From Psychromonas sp030397575 (GTDB taxonomy: Bacteria > Pseudomonadota > Gammaproteobacteria > Enterobacterales > Psychromonadaceae), in the NCBI RefSeq assembly GCF_046250175.1, contig NZ_CP176468.1: a stretch of 64,000 nucleotides of DNA, one strand, 5' to 3'. This document shows, one piece after another, positions 34,252 to 44,195 of this stretch (its first letter is position 1; every line of letters starts with the position of its first letter). The translations under genes and the position numbers were made by a program. The notes beneath the pieces were generated by a model that searched no databases, had not been told where the DNA came from, and saw nothing but the letters and a program-made list of their open reading frames with translations.

Positions 34252-36392
34252 TAGATAAAAATGCAGCTCAATCAGTGTGGAAATCCGTGGAACCTGGCAT
34301 GCCAGATGAGCATTTCAAAGAGATGCCTATTCAGTCATTAAGGCAGTTTGATGCCAGCAGTAAACGGGCTAGCGTTAATCCTAATGGGGTTAGTTCTCAA
34401 GTGCTAAGAAGATGGGTCGTGCTAGGGTCATCATTGTTATTGTCTGTTTGGGGCATTAATGAAATGCATGCGGTGCTAGGGGCCAATAACATGACCTTTA
34501 TCCAATATGTATTTCTGGTTTTATTCGCCTTAACCTTTAGTTGGATCACCATCTCTTTCAGTGCGTCGATTGTTGGCTTCTTTTTAGTGTGCAAACAACG
34601 CCGTAGCAAGCCTAAACGTTTAACCAATCAATTAGTGGGTCGCACTGCGGTATTGATGCCAACCTATAATGAAGACCCTGACCGTATTTATGCCTCTATT
34701 GAAGTGATGGCAACGGCTATTTATCAATCAGAAGAAACCAATGCCTTTGACTGGTTTGTTATTAGCGATACCACAGACCCAGAGGTTGCGTTAAAAGAGG
34801 AAGCTTGCTTTCACCAGCTGCGCGAGCGATTAGACAAGGATATCAATGTTTATTACCGCCGACGTCAAAAAAATACAGCCAGAAAAGTAGGTAACATTAC
34901 AGATTTTTGTACTCGTTGGGGAGCAAATTACGATCACCTATTAGTGCTAGATGCTGATAGTTTGATGGAAGCAGATACCATGTTGGAATTAGCTCGTCGT
35001 ATGGAAGCAGATCCCGATGCGGGTTTGATTCAAACCATACCACAACTGATTAACGGCACAACATTAATGGCAAGATTACAACAGTTTGCCTCTTGTGTTT
35101 ATGGCCCTGTTGTTGGTGGTGGTCTTGCTTGGTGGAGTGATAAAGAAGGCAATTTCTGGGGACATAATGCCATTATTCGCACTGAAGCACTGATGTCTGC
35201 TGCTGGTTTGCCCAGTATTAAAGGTGCACCACCCTTCGGTGGTCATATTTTAAGTCATGATTTTGTTGAAGCCTCTTTAATTAGACGAGCAGGCTGGAGT
35301 GTTACCATTGCAGCGGATCTCTATGGCTCTTTTGAAGAGTGCCCTCCCTCTATGACTGACTTAGCTATTCGTGACCGTCGCTGGTGCCAAGGTAACCTTC
35401 AACATGGTCGTATTATTACGGCAAAGGGTCTACATTGGGTGAGTCGTTCGCATCTATTAACGGGGATCATGTCCTACATCTCTTCCCCATTATGGTTGAT
35501 GTTGATTCTTGTTGGTTTAGCACTGTCATTACAGGCGGAATATATTCGCCCTGAATACTTTGGTGATGAATTTTCATTATTTCCAACTTGGCCACAAATG
35601 GATGCGGCTCGCGCCTTAAGCTTATTTGCTTTTACCATGGTGATACTGTTTACGCCAAAAACCTTAGGCTTGATTTCCTACATAATTGATGGCCGATTAA
35701 GAAAAAGCTGCGGTGGTTTTTTCATGTTAATCATCAGCTTTATTGTAGAAGTTATTTTATCAGCGATGGTCGCGCCTATTATGATGCTTATTCATACTGG
35801 CGCTGTTTTGTCGATTTTAATGGGTCAAGACTCAGGTTGGAATCCGCAACGACGTGACGATGGTAGCTTGCCCATTAAACACCTAATTTACCGACACCGT
35901 TGGCACATGATTGCAGGACTATTACTCACCATTGCAGGTTACCTCAACTCATTAGCTTTATTAGCTTGGCTATCACCTGCCATCATCGGCATGTTGTTAT
36001 CGGTACCTTTATCTATGTTTACAGGATCATGGGCCGTTGGGGATTTTATTAAAAGATGCAGAATATTGTCCACACAGTATGAAAAAGCAGAGCCAAACAT
36101 TCTAAAAGCAATGAATGAAGCAAGAAGTATTTATGAGCAGTCGGTGAATGATGCTCCTGATTTAGCTCGAATGGCTTCAGATCCTAAATGGTATGCACGT
36201 CACCTCGCAGTAATCGACGCAATTCCCATTAGAAAGGCTGGACAAGTCGATATCATTGAAGCCACAGCCACAATGAAAATATCCGATGCAAAAAATGTAG
36301 CTGAAGCAGTTAGTTACCTTAATAAACAGGAGCAAGCCTATGTACTGGCAACACCTGATTTATTTAAAGCATTGTCGGCTTTAGCGAGATAA
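34239..36392 (+). CDS. opgH: membrane glucosyltransferase OpgH
   Basis: 717 residues from the ATG inside the end of opgG. It polymerises UDP-glucose into the beta-glucan backbone and moves it across the inner membrane. A GT2 core is visible: RTAVLMPTYNEDP, VLDADSLMEADTM (DxD region) and RDRRWCQGNLQHGRI (the QxxRW-type motif). Membrane helices lie near residues 60-110 and in the C-terminal third. It is about 130 residues shorter than E. coli OpgH (847), mostly in the N-terminal cytoplasmic part, which in E. coli also binds FtsZ; that moonlighting role may be absent here. The start region has no clear Shine-Dalgarno. Confidence 0.94.
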   Translation: MDKIIDKNAAQSVWKSVEPGMPDEHFKEMPIQSLRQFDASSKRASVNPNGVSSQVLRRWVVLGSSLLLSVWGINEMHAVLGANNMTFIQYVFLVLFALTFSWITISFSASIVGFFLVCKQRRSKPKRLTNQLVGRTAVLMPTYNEDPDRIYASIEVMATAIYQSEETNAFDWFVISDTTDPEVALKEEACFHQLRERLDKDINVYYRRRQKNTARKVGNITDFCTRWGANYDHLLVLDADSLMEADTMLELARRMEADPDAGLIQTIPQLINGTTLMARLQQFASCVYGPVVGGGLAWWSDKEGNFWGHNAIIRTEALMSAAGLPSIKGAPPFGGHILSHDFVEASLIRRAGWSVTIAADLYGSFEECPPSMTDLAIRDRRWCQGNLQHGRIITAKGLHWVSRSHLLTGIMSYISSPLWLMLILVGLALSLQAEYIRPEYFGDEFSLFPTWPQMDAARALSLFAFTMVILFTPKTLGLISYIIDGRLRKSCGGFFMLIISFIVEVILSAMVAPIMMLIHTGAVLSILMGQDSGWNPQRRDDGSLPIKHLIYRHRWHMIAGLLLTIAGYLNSLALLAWLSPAIIGMLLSVPLSMFTGSWAVGDFIKRCRILSTQYEKAEPNILKAMNEARSIYEQSVNDAPDLARMASDPKWYARHLAVIDAIPIRKAGQVDIIEATATMKISDAKNVAEAVSYLNKQEQAYVLATPDLFKALSALAR

Positions 36393-36519
36393 ACCTATCA
36401 AACATGATCATTATTTAAAAACACATATTTAGTTAAAGCTATTTCTAAAATAGTTCAGAGAGTTAATAAATGAAGTGTGGAAAACACGCACGTTTTAGAG
36501 TCAACTTATTGGAGTTTTT

Positions 36520-38070
36520 ATGAAATCACAATTACTTGCCGTCATCATTATTTTTACATCAGCTTCTATCTCTATGCTGTCCTCGGCAGCAGAAGTGTTA
36601 GATGGAAGGGAGTTTACCTTCGAAGACTTAAAAGCACTTGCCAAAGAGGCTGCAAGCAAACCTTACTCTCCATCGGTCAACCCTGCCCCAGAGTTAATCG
36701 ATAAAATGACTTATGACCAACACTGGAAAATAAGTTTTAAGAATGAAAAAACCCTCTACCCAAGTGGGAAAAATTCGCCCGTACAATTATTTTACCCCGG
36801 ACGATATTTTCCAGACCCAGTGAGAATCTACATCAGAGACAATAAAAACTGGGTTCAATCCGTACCTTTTAACAATGAATTTTTTGATATGCCGGCTGAT
36901 AGCCCAGCCCACGACCTACCTGAAGGCTTTGGATTTGCAGGCTTCAGAATCATGCGTCCGAAGATGGAGCCTGATTGGATATCATTTCTTGGTGCATCCT
37001 ACTTTCGTACCGATGGTCCTGAAAGGCAATATGGGTTATCAGCCAGAGGTATTGCCATCAATACAGGCATGAGCCAACCTGAAGAGTTCCCGCGTTTTTC
37101 TGCATTTTGGCTTGGCCCTGCAGAACAAGAAGGAGAAAGCTTGTCGGTTTGGGCATTACTTGTAGGGCCTTCCATTACTGGAGCCTATCGTTTTGGCTTA
37201 AGTAAAGATAACAAAAATGCAAAAGGGCATATTACCTCTGTGAGCGCTAATTTATATATGCGTGCAGATGTTGAACGATTAGGCATCGCACCGTTAACCA
37301 GTATGTATTGGTACTCAGAAACCAATAAAACCATCGCTAAGGACTGGCGCCCTGAGATTCACGACAGTGATGGTTTGGCTATCCACACAGGTACAGGGCA
37401 ACATATTTGGCGTCCACTAAATAACCCGAAGTCAGTATCCACCAATAGTTTTATCGATGAAAATCCAAAAGGATTTGGACTCATTCAAAGAGATCGTAAT
37501 TTCAATCACTACCAAGACGACGGCGTATTTTACCATAAGCGCTCTTCAGCTTGGATTAAACCTCTTGGAAATTGGGGTAAAGGTGCCGTTCAATTAATCG
37601 AAATTCCAACAAAGGATGAAACCTTCGATAATATTGTTGCTTACTGGGTACCTGAGAAACCCGCTCGTAAAGGCGATGAGTTTAGTTTTTCCTATGATAT
37701 TGAGTGGCGTCCACTAGATCCAAAATCACAAGCCTTAGCAAGTGTAGTCAGTACTCGACAAGGTTTAGGCGGAATTCCAGGGCAACCAATACCTGAAGAC
37801 ATCAATAAAATGGTCATTGATTTTGAAGGGCCTGTGCTGGAAGGGCTTGATCGAGACAGTGAGATTCAACCTATTGTTGAAGCCAGCAACGGTGAAATTC
37901 TAGAACCTATACGCGCTTACCCGATTGTCGGTACAAAACAATGGCGATTAACCTTTGACTATAAACAGGTTAATAAAAACCCGGTGAGTATACGAGCCTA
38001 CTTAGCTGATAAAAAAGATCAAGCGATAACAGAAACGTGGGTAAGTGATGCAACAGTCACTATTAAATAA
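36520..38070 (+). CDS. second OpgG/OpgD-family glucan protein
   Basis: 516 residues, ATG preceded by GGAG. A classical Sec signal peptide (residues 1-24, IIIFTSASISMLSSAAE) is followed by the same family domain as the first copy: FAGFRIMRPKMEPDW, FLGASYFRTDGPERQYGLSA, EEFPRFSAFWLGP, IHDSDGLAIHTGTGQHIW and DNIVAYWVPEKPA. The two copies are clearly paralogous but well diverged. In E. coli OpgG and OpgD are encoded apart; here both kinds flank opgH. Family members include beta-1,2-glucanases, so this copy may trim or cyclise/branch glucans. No Tat motif is seen, unlike E. coli OpgD. Confidence 0.9.
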   Translation: MKSQLLAVIIIFTSASISMLSSAAEVLDGREFTFEDLKALAKEAASKPYSPSVNPAPELIDKMTYDQHWKISFKNEKTLYPSGKNSPVQLFYPGRYFPDPVRIYIRDNKNWVQSVPFNNEFFDMPADSPAHDLPEGFGFAGFRIMRPKMEPDWISFLGASYFRTDGPERQYGLSARGIAINTGMSQPEEFPRFSAFWLGPAEQEGESLSVWALLVGPSITGAYRFGLSKDNKNAKGHITSVSANLYMRADVERLGIAPLTSMYWYSETNKTIAKDWRPEIHDSDGLAIHTGTGQHIWRPLNNPKSVSTNSFIDENPKGFGLIQRDRNFNHYQDDGVFYHKRSSAWIKPLGNWGKGAVQLIEIPTKDETFDNIVAYWVPEKPARKGDEFSFSYDIEWRPLDPKSQALASVVSTRQGLGGIPGQPIPEDINKMVIDFEGPVLEGLDRDSEIQPIVEASNGEILEPIRAYPIVGTKQWRLTFDYKQVNKNPVSIRAYLADKKDQAITETWVSDATVTIK

Positions 38071-38122
38071 GCTCCATTCTATATGGCCAAAATGATATAA
38101 GATCATCTAATGTTTAATTTAC

Positions 38123-38149
38123 GTGGCAGATTCATTCTTGAACTGCCAC
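38123..38149. terminator. hairpin after the opg operon
   Basis: GTGGCAG and CTGCCAC, with inner TTCA/TGAA pairing, form a long imperfect stem between convergent genes. No U-tract, so tentative. Confidence 0.5.
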
Positions 38150-38190
38150 CATAAACATAATAAAACCTGAGCAATTCAATCTTTATCTGC

Positions 38191-38733
38191 TTAGCAATCA
38201 ATCTCTGAATATTGCATAATTTGATTGGTTAAGTTGCTTTGAAAACTAACATAAAGTGCTTCTGTTAATTCTGGGTAAGACATAATGACTAGCGAATGTG
38301 GCTCAGTCTCATTACGATAGGATGGGTGGATATGCTCTTTATCGCTAACCACAAAACCAAGGCGCTGATAAAAGGCTTTACGCTTTTTAGAGACGGTATC
38401 CACGGGCGGATCTATTTCTAACAAAATGGTTTTATCTGCAACCTTCTTAAGGTGTTTTAAAGTACGAGTCCCTAAACTTTTCCCCCTTGCTAAAGGCGTA
38501 ATAGCAAAATGCTCAATATAAATAAAATCTTCTTTATTCCACGTGAGTAAAATTCCTAACAGATCCCCTTCTACCTTTTTAATAACAATAAAATGGTATT
38601 CACTGTCAGTTAAAGCAGCGACCTGATCATACTTCGCTCTTCTTTCAAAAACCGGAAAGCTCTTTTCATAAATTGCAAAAGCTTTTTCAAAATCAGGATG
38701 ATGCTTATCCTCTATTCTTTCGAACATTAACAT
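38191..38733 (-). CDS. GNAT-family N-acetyltransferase
   Basis: 180 residues with the acetyl-CoA-binding GNAT pattern: strand FIYIEHFAITPLARGKSLGT (motif A, R-x-x-x-L-G) followed by TRTLKHLKKVADKTILLEID and KRKAFYQRLGFVVSDKEH (motif B). The substrate cannot be read from the sequence. AAGG lies upstream of the ATG. It stands alone between the opg operon and the polyamine island. Confidence 0.85.
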   Translation of the reverse strand: MLMFERIEDKHHPDFEKAFAIYEKSFPVFERRAKYDQVAALTDSEYHFIVIKKVEGDLLGILLTWNKEDFIYIEHFAITPLARGKSLGTRTLKHLKKVADKTILLEIDPPVDTVSKKRKAFYQRLGFVVSDKEHIHPSYRNETEPHSLVIMSYPELTEALYVSFQSNLTNQIMQYSEIDC

Positions 38734-38857
38734 AGTTTTTACCTTATTATCGCCAACAAAAACTCCCTGAGATGTTGGCTATGACTTTAATCAGAAACAG
38801 CCGATTAAGCACTATTTACTGCTGATGGCATAAGCATCTATAACTTATTACCATTAA

Positions 38858-40126
38858 TTATATTTTCTCTAAACCACACCAGTTAGCAATAAACACAGCT
38901 AAGACCTGTGCAACTTGTACTGTGCTGTTAATAGATACTCGCTCATTAAAACCATGTATGTTTTCAGCAACAGGACCATAGCAAGTAGCAGGTGTGTTTC
39001 CATATAACTGAAAGAAACGTGCATCAGTTGTACAAGTTACAGCTAATGTTTCGCAATCTTTATTCGCGACAATGCGGTGTGCTTCTTTGATTGATACAAT
39101 TAATGGAGCCTCTTCTTCGATGGCACAACCTTCAGCTTGGAAACCTGTATAACAAAGCTCAACCTTGATATCACTTGCAACATCCGCTTCGTTAATAGTT
39201 TGTTGTAATTTTTCTTTAACATATTCAAGCGACATTCCTGGATAAAAACCCACACGAAAATCAGCCTCACAATAACAAGCAACCGTTGAAGCCCAGTCCC
39301 CTCCTTGTACTTTACCAAGATTAAAATTGATAGGATGATCATGTCCGCTATAACAAGGATGACGATGCTCGTGTTTATTCCACTCTTCTTCTAATGCTTT
39401 TAATTTATTTGTCACCACGTATAGCGAATCAAATACGTTACTACCATTTGAAGTATCGAGTACGTGTGCAGGTTTACCTGTTAATTTTAACTGAAACCAC
39501 ATCACCCCTAATTGAGCAACAAGACAAGACTGCCCGAAAGGCTCAGGGATAACAGCCGCATCGGCAGTATAACCAGCATCTAGGCACGCTAGTGCGCCAT
39601 TACCGGTACACTCTTCTTCTACTACGCTTTGTAAAATAACTTCAGCTGCAGGTTGATAGCCTAAATCTTTTAATGCTGCAAAGGCATTACAATAGGCAAC
39701 AATTCCTGCTTTCATGTCGCCACTACCACGCCCATAAAACCAGTCGCCCTGTACATGTGGTGAAAAAGGATCAACTTCCCAAAGGTGACGTGGTCCAGTA
39801 GGAACAACATCCATATGGCCATTTAAAATAAGTGACTTACCCACTGTATTTTTAGGCTTATGAATGCCCACTACATTAACTCGACCATCAGTATCATGAG
39901 TCACTGGTGGCGAAAAACCTGGTAAGCTAGCCAATTTTTCAAGGTCAATAGTTACCTCTTCAACTTCGGTGCCTAACTCTATAAAGGTTTCTTTAATAAT
40001 AGATTGCGCATGCTGTTCATTACCTAAAGTACTATCAGAAGACACTAAGTCAGTTAATTCATGAATAATATTGTCACGCCTATCTTCTACAGCTTTGAGG
40101 ATTGCATTTAATAATGATTTATCCAT
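38858..40126 (-). CDS. M20 family ArgE/DapE-like deacylase
   Basis: 422 residues. Metal-dependent M20 peptidase fold: SLILNGHMDVVPTG (metal His-x-Asp), GRGSGDMKAGIVAYCNAF, the general-base/metal pair in VVEEECTGNGA, and EPFGQ. A lid domain lies at about 210-325, and the C-terminal metal His is in GPVAENIHGFNERVSI. Members remove acyl groups from amino acids (acetylornithine, succinyl-DAP and others). It is the last gene behind a polyamine-type ABC transporter, so the likely substrate is an imported N-acylated amine or amino acid. Calling it ArgE would go too far. Confidence 0.85.
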   Translation of the reverse strand: MDKSLLNAILKAVEDRRDNIIHELTDLVSSDSTLGNEQHAQSIIKETFIELGTEVEEVTIDLEKLASLPGFSPPVTHDTDGRVNVVGIHKPKNTVGKSLILNGHMDVVPTGPRHLWEVDPFSPHVQGDWFYGRGSGDMKAGIVAYCNAFAALKDLGYQPAAEVILQSVVEEECTGNGALACLDAGYTADAAVIPEPFGQSCLVAQLGVMWFQLKLTGKPAHVLDTSNGSNVFDSLYVVTNKLKALEEEWNKHEHRHPCYSGHDHPINFNLGKVQGGDWASTVACYCEADFRVGFYPGMSLEYVKEKLQQTINEADVASDIKVELCYTGFQAEGCAIEEEAPLIVSIKEAHRIVANKDCETLAVTCTTDARFFQLYGNTPATCYGPVAENIHGFNERVSINSTVQVAQVLAVFIANWCGLEKI

Positions 40127-40242
40127 TTTACTTTTCCCTATTGATGAATTAGACGTTCTTGCAAGGTAATTAGTGAAGAACCATTTTATAAATTGAAGTA
40201 AAGGTGGATTAACATCTCAGCTATTCCACCATACCAGCCAAA

Positions 40243-41301
40243 CTATCTTAATAAGTTAGTCCATAAGCGGTCATATAATTTAACGACTTCAGGACTACAT
40301 GGTGGTACAAATTGTGGTGTTGCAGTACCTTCAGGAAGGTTTAATTCATGCGCGCCTTTAAACTCTTTTACAAGGTAAGCGTCAGCACCTTTCACACCGG
40401 GTGTATAACCTGTGACATTAGAAATAGCGGCTGCATTTTCAGGGTCTAGCATAAAGTTTAAGAACAATTTTGCATTCTCAATATTTTTTGATCCTTTTAA
40501 CACAACAAGGTTGTCGGCCCATGCTGTCATCCCTTCTTTAGGATAAGCATACTCTAAGGTTGGTTTTTCTAAACGTGCTTGCAATGCCATACCATTCCAT
40601 GACATTGATGCGGCAGCATCTCCTGAAATCAACATCTCTTTTGCACCATCAGACGCAATACTTAACCAGTGTTCTTTCGCTTCGCTTAACAGATCATTTA
40701 CTTCACTTAATTGTTGACGATTACTATTACAAATTTCATAACCTTTATAACGAAGTGCTGCATTAATGACTTCGTTCACATCACGGAATATGTTAATTTT
40801 GCCCTTAAGCTCCTCAGGTGGATTAAATAAAATATCTAAGGTATTAATATCACCATCGTACACTGCTTTATCAACGACAAATGACGTAGTACCAGCTTGG
40901 TAAGGTACTGAATATTGATGACCAGGATCATAATAAACATCTATTAATTCTTCCTTAACGTTACTAAAATTATCTAATTTAGACGCTTCGATATTTTCAA
41001 GTAACCCTTCATCAATCATAATTTTAACCATATAATCGCCCGGAACAGCGACATCATAGCCCGTAACGCCAGACTTTAATTTAGACAACAATGTTTCATT
41101 ACTATCATATGTGTCGTAAGTTATCTTGATATCGTACTTTTTAGAGAACTTATCTAATACCGCTTGATCCATATAATCAGACCAGTTATAAATATTTAAT
41201 TGCCCTGCAGCATTAGCTGCTGTTGCCCCTAATAAACTCGCCGTAACAGCCATTGCCAATACTTTTGCTTTATAGGGAAATATACCTTTTACTTTTAACA
41301 T
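40243..41301 (-). CDS. polyamine ABC transporter substrate-binding protein (PotD/PotF-like)
   Basis: 352 residues from ATG with AAAGGAG seven bases upstream; a longer frame reaching 41373 has no such site. A Sec signal ends ATAANA|AG near residue 32. The mature protein opens with QLNIYNWSDYMDQAVLDKF, the typical PotD/PotF start, then SKLKSGVTGYDVAVPGDYM and MSWNGMALQARLEKP. It binds a polyamine-type ligand in the periplasm and delivers it to the permease pair. Putrescine, spermidine, agmatine or an acylated amine are all possible; the neighbouring agmatine deiminase favours agmatine or its relatives. Confidence 0.92.
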   Translation of the reverse strand: MLKVKGIFPYKAKVLAMAVTASLLGATAANAAGQLNIYNWSDYMDQAVLDKFSKKYDIKITYDTYDSNETLLSKLKSGVTGYDVAVPGDYMVKIMIDEGLLENIEASKLDNFSNVKEELIDVYYDPGHQYSVPYQAGTTSFVVDKAVYDGDINTLDILFNPPEELKGKINIFRDVNEVINAALRYKGYEICNSNRQQLSEVNDLLSEAKEHWLSIASDGAKEMLISGDAAASMSWNGMALQARLEKPTLEYAYPKEGMTAWADNLVVLKGSKNIENAKLFLNFMLDPENAAAISNVTGYTPGVKGADAYLVKEFKGAHELNLPEGTATPQFVPPCSPEVVKLYDRLWTNLLR

Positions 41302-41323
41302 AATAGAACTCCTTTCATTTAGT

Positions 41324-42118
41324 TTATGTAGTACTTTTACTTGAACGATTGCACCACCAAGAGGCAGTAACAAACAAAATTGAAATCAATAATAAAATAG
41401 TCGATATAGCGTTAATTTCTGGTGTTAATCCAATGCGTAACATACTGTAAATGGTCATTGGTAAAGTGCTTGAGCCTGGTCCAGCAACCATATTAGCGAC
41501 GATAAAGTCATCTAAAGAAACAACAAACGCAAGCATCAAACCAGAGACGATACCCGGCATAGCCATTGGCAAAGTAACATGACGGAATGCCTGCCAGCGT
41601 GAGGCGTATAAATCATAGGCAGCTTCATCAAAACTCTGCTTGATATCCTTTAGTCGTGTTGAAATAGGCAAGTACGCAAAAGGAATACAAAATACAATAT
41701 GAGCTAATAAAATCGTTCCTAATCCCAAGGTCATATCGATAGCAATGAAGAAGATTAAACTTGCTACTGCCACTACAATCTCCGGCAGTAGCAAAGGTAA
41801 GTTGGTCACTCCCACGACTATTTTTTGCTTTCTTAATGGTGCACCTCTTAACATCCCCATCGCTGCAGCAAGTGCGATTAATGTCGCAATTGAAGAGGCT
41901 AAGACGGCGATTAATAAAGAGTTCATCGTGGCATTTTGAATAGCAGGGTTACTAAATGCTTTTATGTACCAATCAAATGTAAACTCTCCCCACGTAGTAA
42001 TCGAACGTAACGAGTTAAAAGAATACAAACTAATAACGATAAGTGGCGTATACAAAATAAATAAACATAATATGGTGATTGGTTTAGTACCCGGGTAATA
42101 ACTTATGCTGTGTTTCAT
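41324..42118 (-). CDS. polyamine ABC transporter permease (PotC/PotI-like)
   Basis: 264 residues with six membrane helices. The inner-membrane permease loop EAAYDLYASRWQAFRHVTLP (EAA motif) touches the ATPase, followed by PGIVSGLMLAFVVSLDDFIVA, typical of PotC/PotI. It overlaps the upstream permease gene by 4 bases, and the binding-protein gene follows after 22 bases, so all are one operon. Confidence 0.93.
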   Translation of the reverse strand: MKHSISYYPGTKPITILCLFILYTPLIVISLYSFNSLRSITTWGEFTFDWYIKAFSNPAIQNATMNSLLIAVLASSIATLIALAAAMGMLRGAPLRKQKIVVGVTNLPLLLPEIVVAVASLIFFIAIDMTLGLGTILLAHIVFCIPFAYLPISTRLKDIKQSFDEAAYDLYASRWQAFRHVTLPMAMPGIVSGLMLAFVVSLDDFIVANMVAGPGSSTLPMTIYSMLRIGLTPEINAISTILLLISILFVTASWWCNRSSKSTT

Positions 42119-43011
42119 TGTTGCTCTCCTTTTTTACGTAGAGAGAAAATCAGTAAAGTGATCAGTATGATGGTTAATAGAATAATCGCGATGGCTGCAC
42201 CAAATGGCCAGTTACGTGAACCTTGGAATTGTAATGCAATCAAATTACCTATCATTAATTGTTTCCCACCTCCTAATAAATCTGGCGCAATAAATGAGCC
42301 AATTGAAGGGATAAATACCAATAAACAACCCGCATAGATACCATTCGATACACTTGGTATGAGTACATTTTTAAGTGCAGCCCAACGACTTGCATAAAGG
42401 TCATGTGCAGCAGTTAAAAGTGACATATCAAAACGAGACAACGCGGTATAAATTGGCAAAACCATAAAGGGCAAGAAGGAATAGAATAGTCCTAGTGATA
42501 CGGCAAACGGAGTGTAAGCTAATTTGATAGGCGTATCGATCCAATCTAAGTACATTAAAAACTCATTGAGCGGACCTTGATCTCTAATAATGAATAACAT
42601 GGCAATGGTACGTACTAATAAATTAACCCAGTAAGGGATAGTGATTGCAAATAACCATAAGCTTTGAGTATTAGCAGGCCTTGTGGCAATAAAATAAGCG
42701 GTAGGAAAACCAATCATAAAGCACAGTAAGGTGGCTATGGCGGCTTGTAAAAACGAACGTCCAAAAATCTCTAAGTATGCAGAAGTAAATTGTAGCTCTT
42801 CAGTTAAAAAATCTTCTTGAAATAAAAACTGTTTATAAGCATCTAATGAAAATACCCATTCCACTCCGCCGTATGTACCCGGTTGTAAAAATGAATAAAC
42901 AAATACAATTGAGATGGGTATCAGTAGGAAAAAACCGATCATCAACATCGAGGGAGAAATCAGGCCATAACGCACTTTCTCTTCTTTTGATAATTTAAAT
43001 ATATTCAACAT
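42115..43011 (-). CDS. polyamine ABC transporter permease (PotB/PotH-like)
   Basis: 298 residues with six helices. The cytoplasmic EAA-type loop reads TAAHDLYASRWAALKNVLIP, and the PotB/PotH signature FIPSIGSFIAPDLLGGGKQ follows. The N-terminal tail is cytoplasmic. It lies two bases after the ATPase gene and overlaps the next permease. Confidence 0.93.
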   Translation of the reverse strand: MLNIFKLSKEEKVRYGLISPSMLMIGFFLLIPISIVFVYSFLQPGTYGGVEWVFSLDAYKQFLFQEDFLTEELQFTSAYLEIFGRSFLQAAIATLLCFMIGFPTAYFIATRPANTQSLWLFAITIPYWVNLLVRTIAMLFIIRDQGPLNEFLMYLDWIDTPIKLAYTPFAVSLGLFYSFLPFMVLPIYTALSRFDMSLLTAAHDLYASRWAALKNVLIPSVSNGIYAGCLLVFIPSIGSFIAPDLLGGGKQLMIGNLIALQFQGSRNWPFGAAIAIILLTIILITLLIFSLRKKGEQQ

Positions 43012-43013
43012 CC

Positions 43014-44108
43014 CTACCCCCTAATTAAACGAGCTGTAGATAGATCGAAACTAATATTTACTTTATCGCCCTGCTCAAAAGTCTTTTTCTCACTAGTAAT
43101 ATTTTGACTACGTATTAATAATTCACAGCCCGTATTAAGAGTCACAATATATTGTGTATCAGTCCCCATATAAATGCTTTGTTCAACAATCGCAGTGAGT
43201 GGGGTTTCTCCGGTGAAAGGGCCAATCGTAATACGTTCAGGTCTGATTGATAACTTTGCAGTTGGGCCTAAAAATAGTCGATTAAAGTAAGGTACCTGAA
43301 TAACAGCACTGTCGTGGTGCTCTGTATCGTATGCCTGAATAGTGACATCAGCAGAATGTTCTCCTTTCTTTAACACATTAACGTTTAATAGATTTGTTTC
43401 ACCAATAAAATCAGCTACAAATTCATTTACTGGCTCTTCATAAATTTCTGATGGTGTGCCTAATTGTTGTAAGTGCCCTGCTGACATGACAGCAATGCGA
43501 TCCGACATGGTTAATGCTTCCTCTTGATCATGGGTCACAAATACAAATGTAATACCTGTTTGTTGCTGAATTTTTTTCAACTCTAAACGCATGTTTTGAC
43601 GTAATTTAAGATCCAATGCAGAGAGAGGTTCATCTAATAATAATAATTTTGGTCTGGGTGCTAAGGCTCTCGCTAAGGCAACTCGTTGTTGTTGTCCACC
43701 AGATAATTGATTAGGTTTACGGTCAGCAAATTTTTCAAGCTGTACTAGTGCTAACATTTCGTCGGCACGTTTAACTCTTTCCGCTTTTGCAACACCTTGC
43801 ATTTTTAAACCAAATTGCACATTTTCATGGACGGTTAAATGTGGAAAAAGTGAATAATGTTGAAATACAGTATTAATTGGACGTTTATTGGCTGGCAGGT
43901 TTTCTATTTTTTCATCAAACAACTCGATAACACCTGTGCTGGTTTGTTCAAATCCCCCTAATAGGCGCAATAAAGTCGTTTTCCCACATCCTGAAGGACC
44001 AAGTAGTGTAAAGAATTCTCCCTCTTGAATATCAAAAGATATTTCATTGAGAGCCTGAAAGTCTTTAAACTTTTTGGTCACTGACTTAAGCGATATTGCA
44101 GTCGTCAT
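43014..44108 (-). CDS. polyamine ABC transporter ATPase (PotA/PotG-like)
   Basis: 364 residues from ATG with AAGGA seven bases upstream; an in-frame TTG 18 bases earlier is less likely. Walker A LLGPSGCGKTTLLRLLGG, Q-loop VFQHYSLFPH, signature LSGGQQQRVALARAL, Walker B LLLLDEPLSALD, H-loop VTHDQEEA. The C-terminal 120 residues form the TOBE regulatory domain (LSIRPERITIGP). First gene of the transporter operon, divergent from a LuxR-type regulator gene. Confidence 0.95.
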   Translation of the reverse strand: MTTAISLKSVTKKFKDFQALNEISFDIQEGEFFTLLGPSGCGKTTLLRLLGGFEQTSTGVIELFDEKIENLPANKRPINTVFQHYSLFPHLTVHENVQFGLKMQGVAKAERVKRADEMLALVQLEKFADRKPNQLSGGQQQRVALARALAPRPKLLLLDEPLSALDLKLRQNMRLELKKIQQQTGITFVFVTHDQEEALTMSDRIAVMSAGHLQQLGTPSEIYEEPVNEFVADFIGETNLLNVNVLKKGEHSADVTIQAYDTEHHDSAVIQVPYFNRLFLGPTAKLSIRPERITIGPFTGETPLTAIVEQSIYMGTDTQYIVTLNTGCELLIRSQNITSEKKTFEQGDKVNISFDLSTARLIRG

Positions 44109-44195
44109 AATAAGTTCCTTTTTCAACTTTATTTAGCCATCAAACAAAAACATAACCCGAATATTATGGAATTAATCATAAAACTTGTTCAGTAA

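Noticed and set aside
38858..40126. Naming the M20 deacylase argE
   Set aside because: No arginine biosynthesis genes are near, it sits in a transporter operon, and M20 substrate specificity cannot be read from these motifs.
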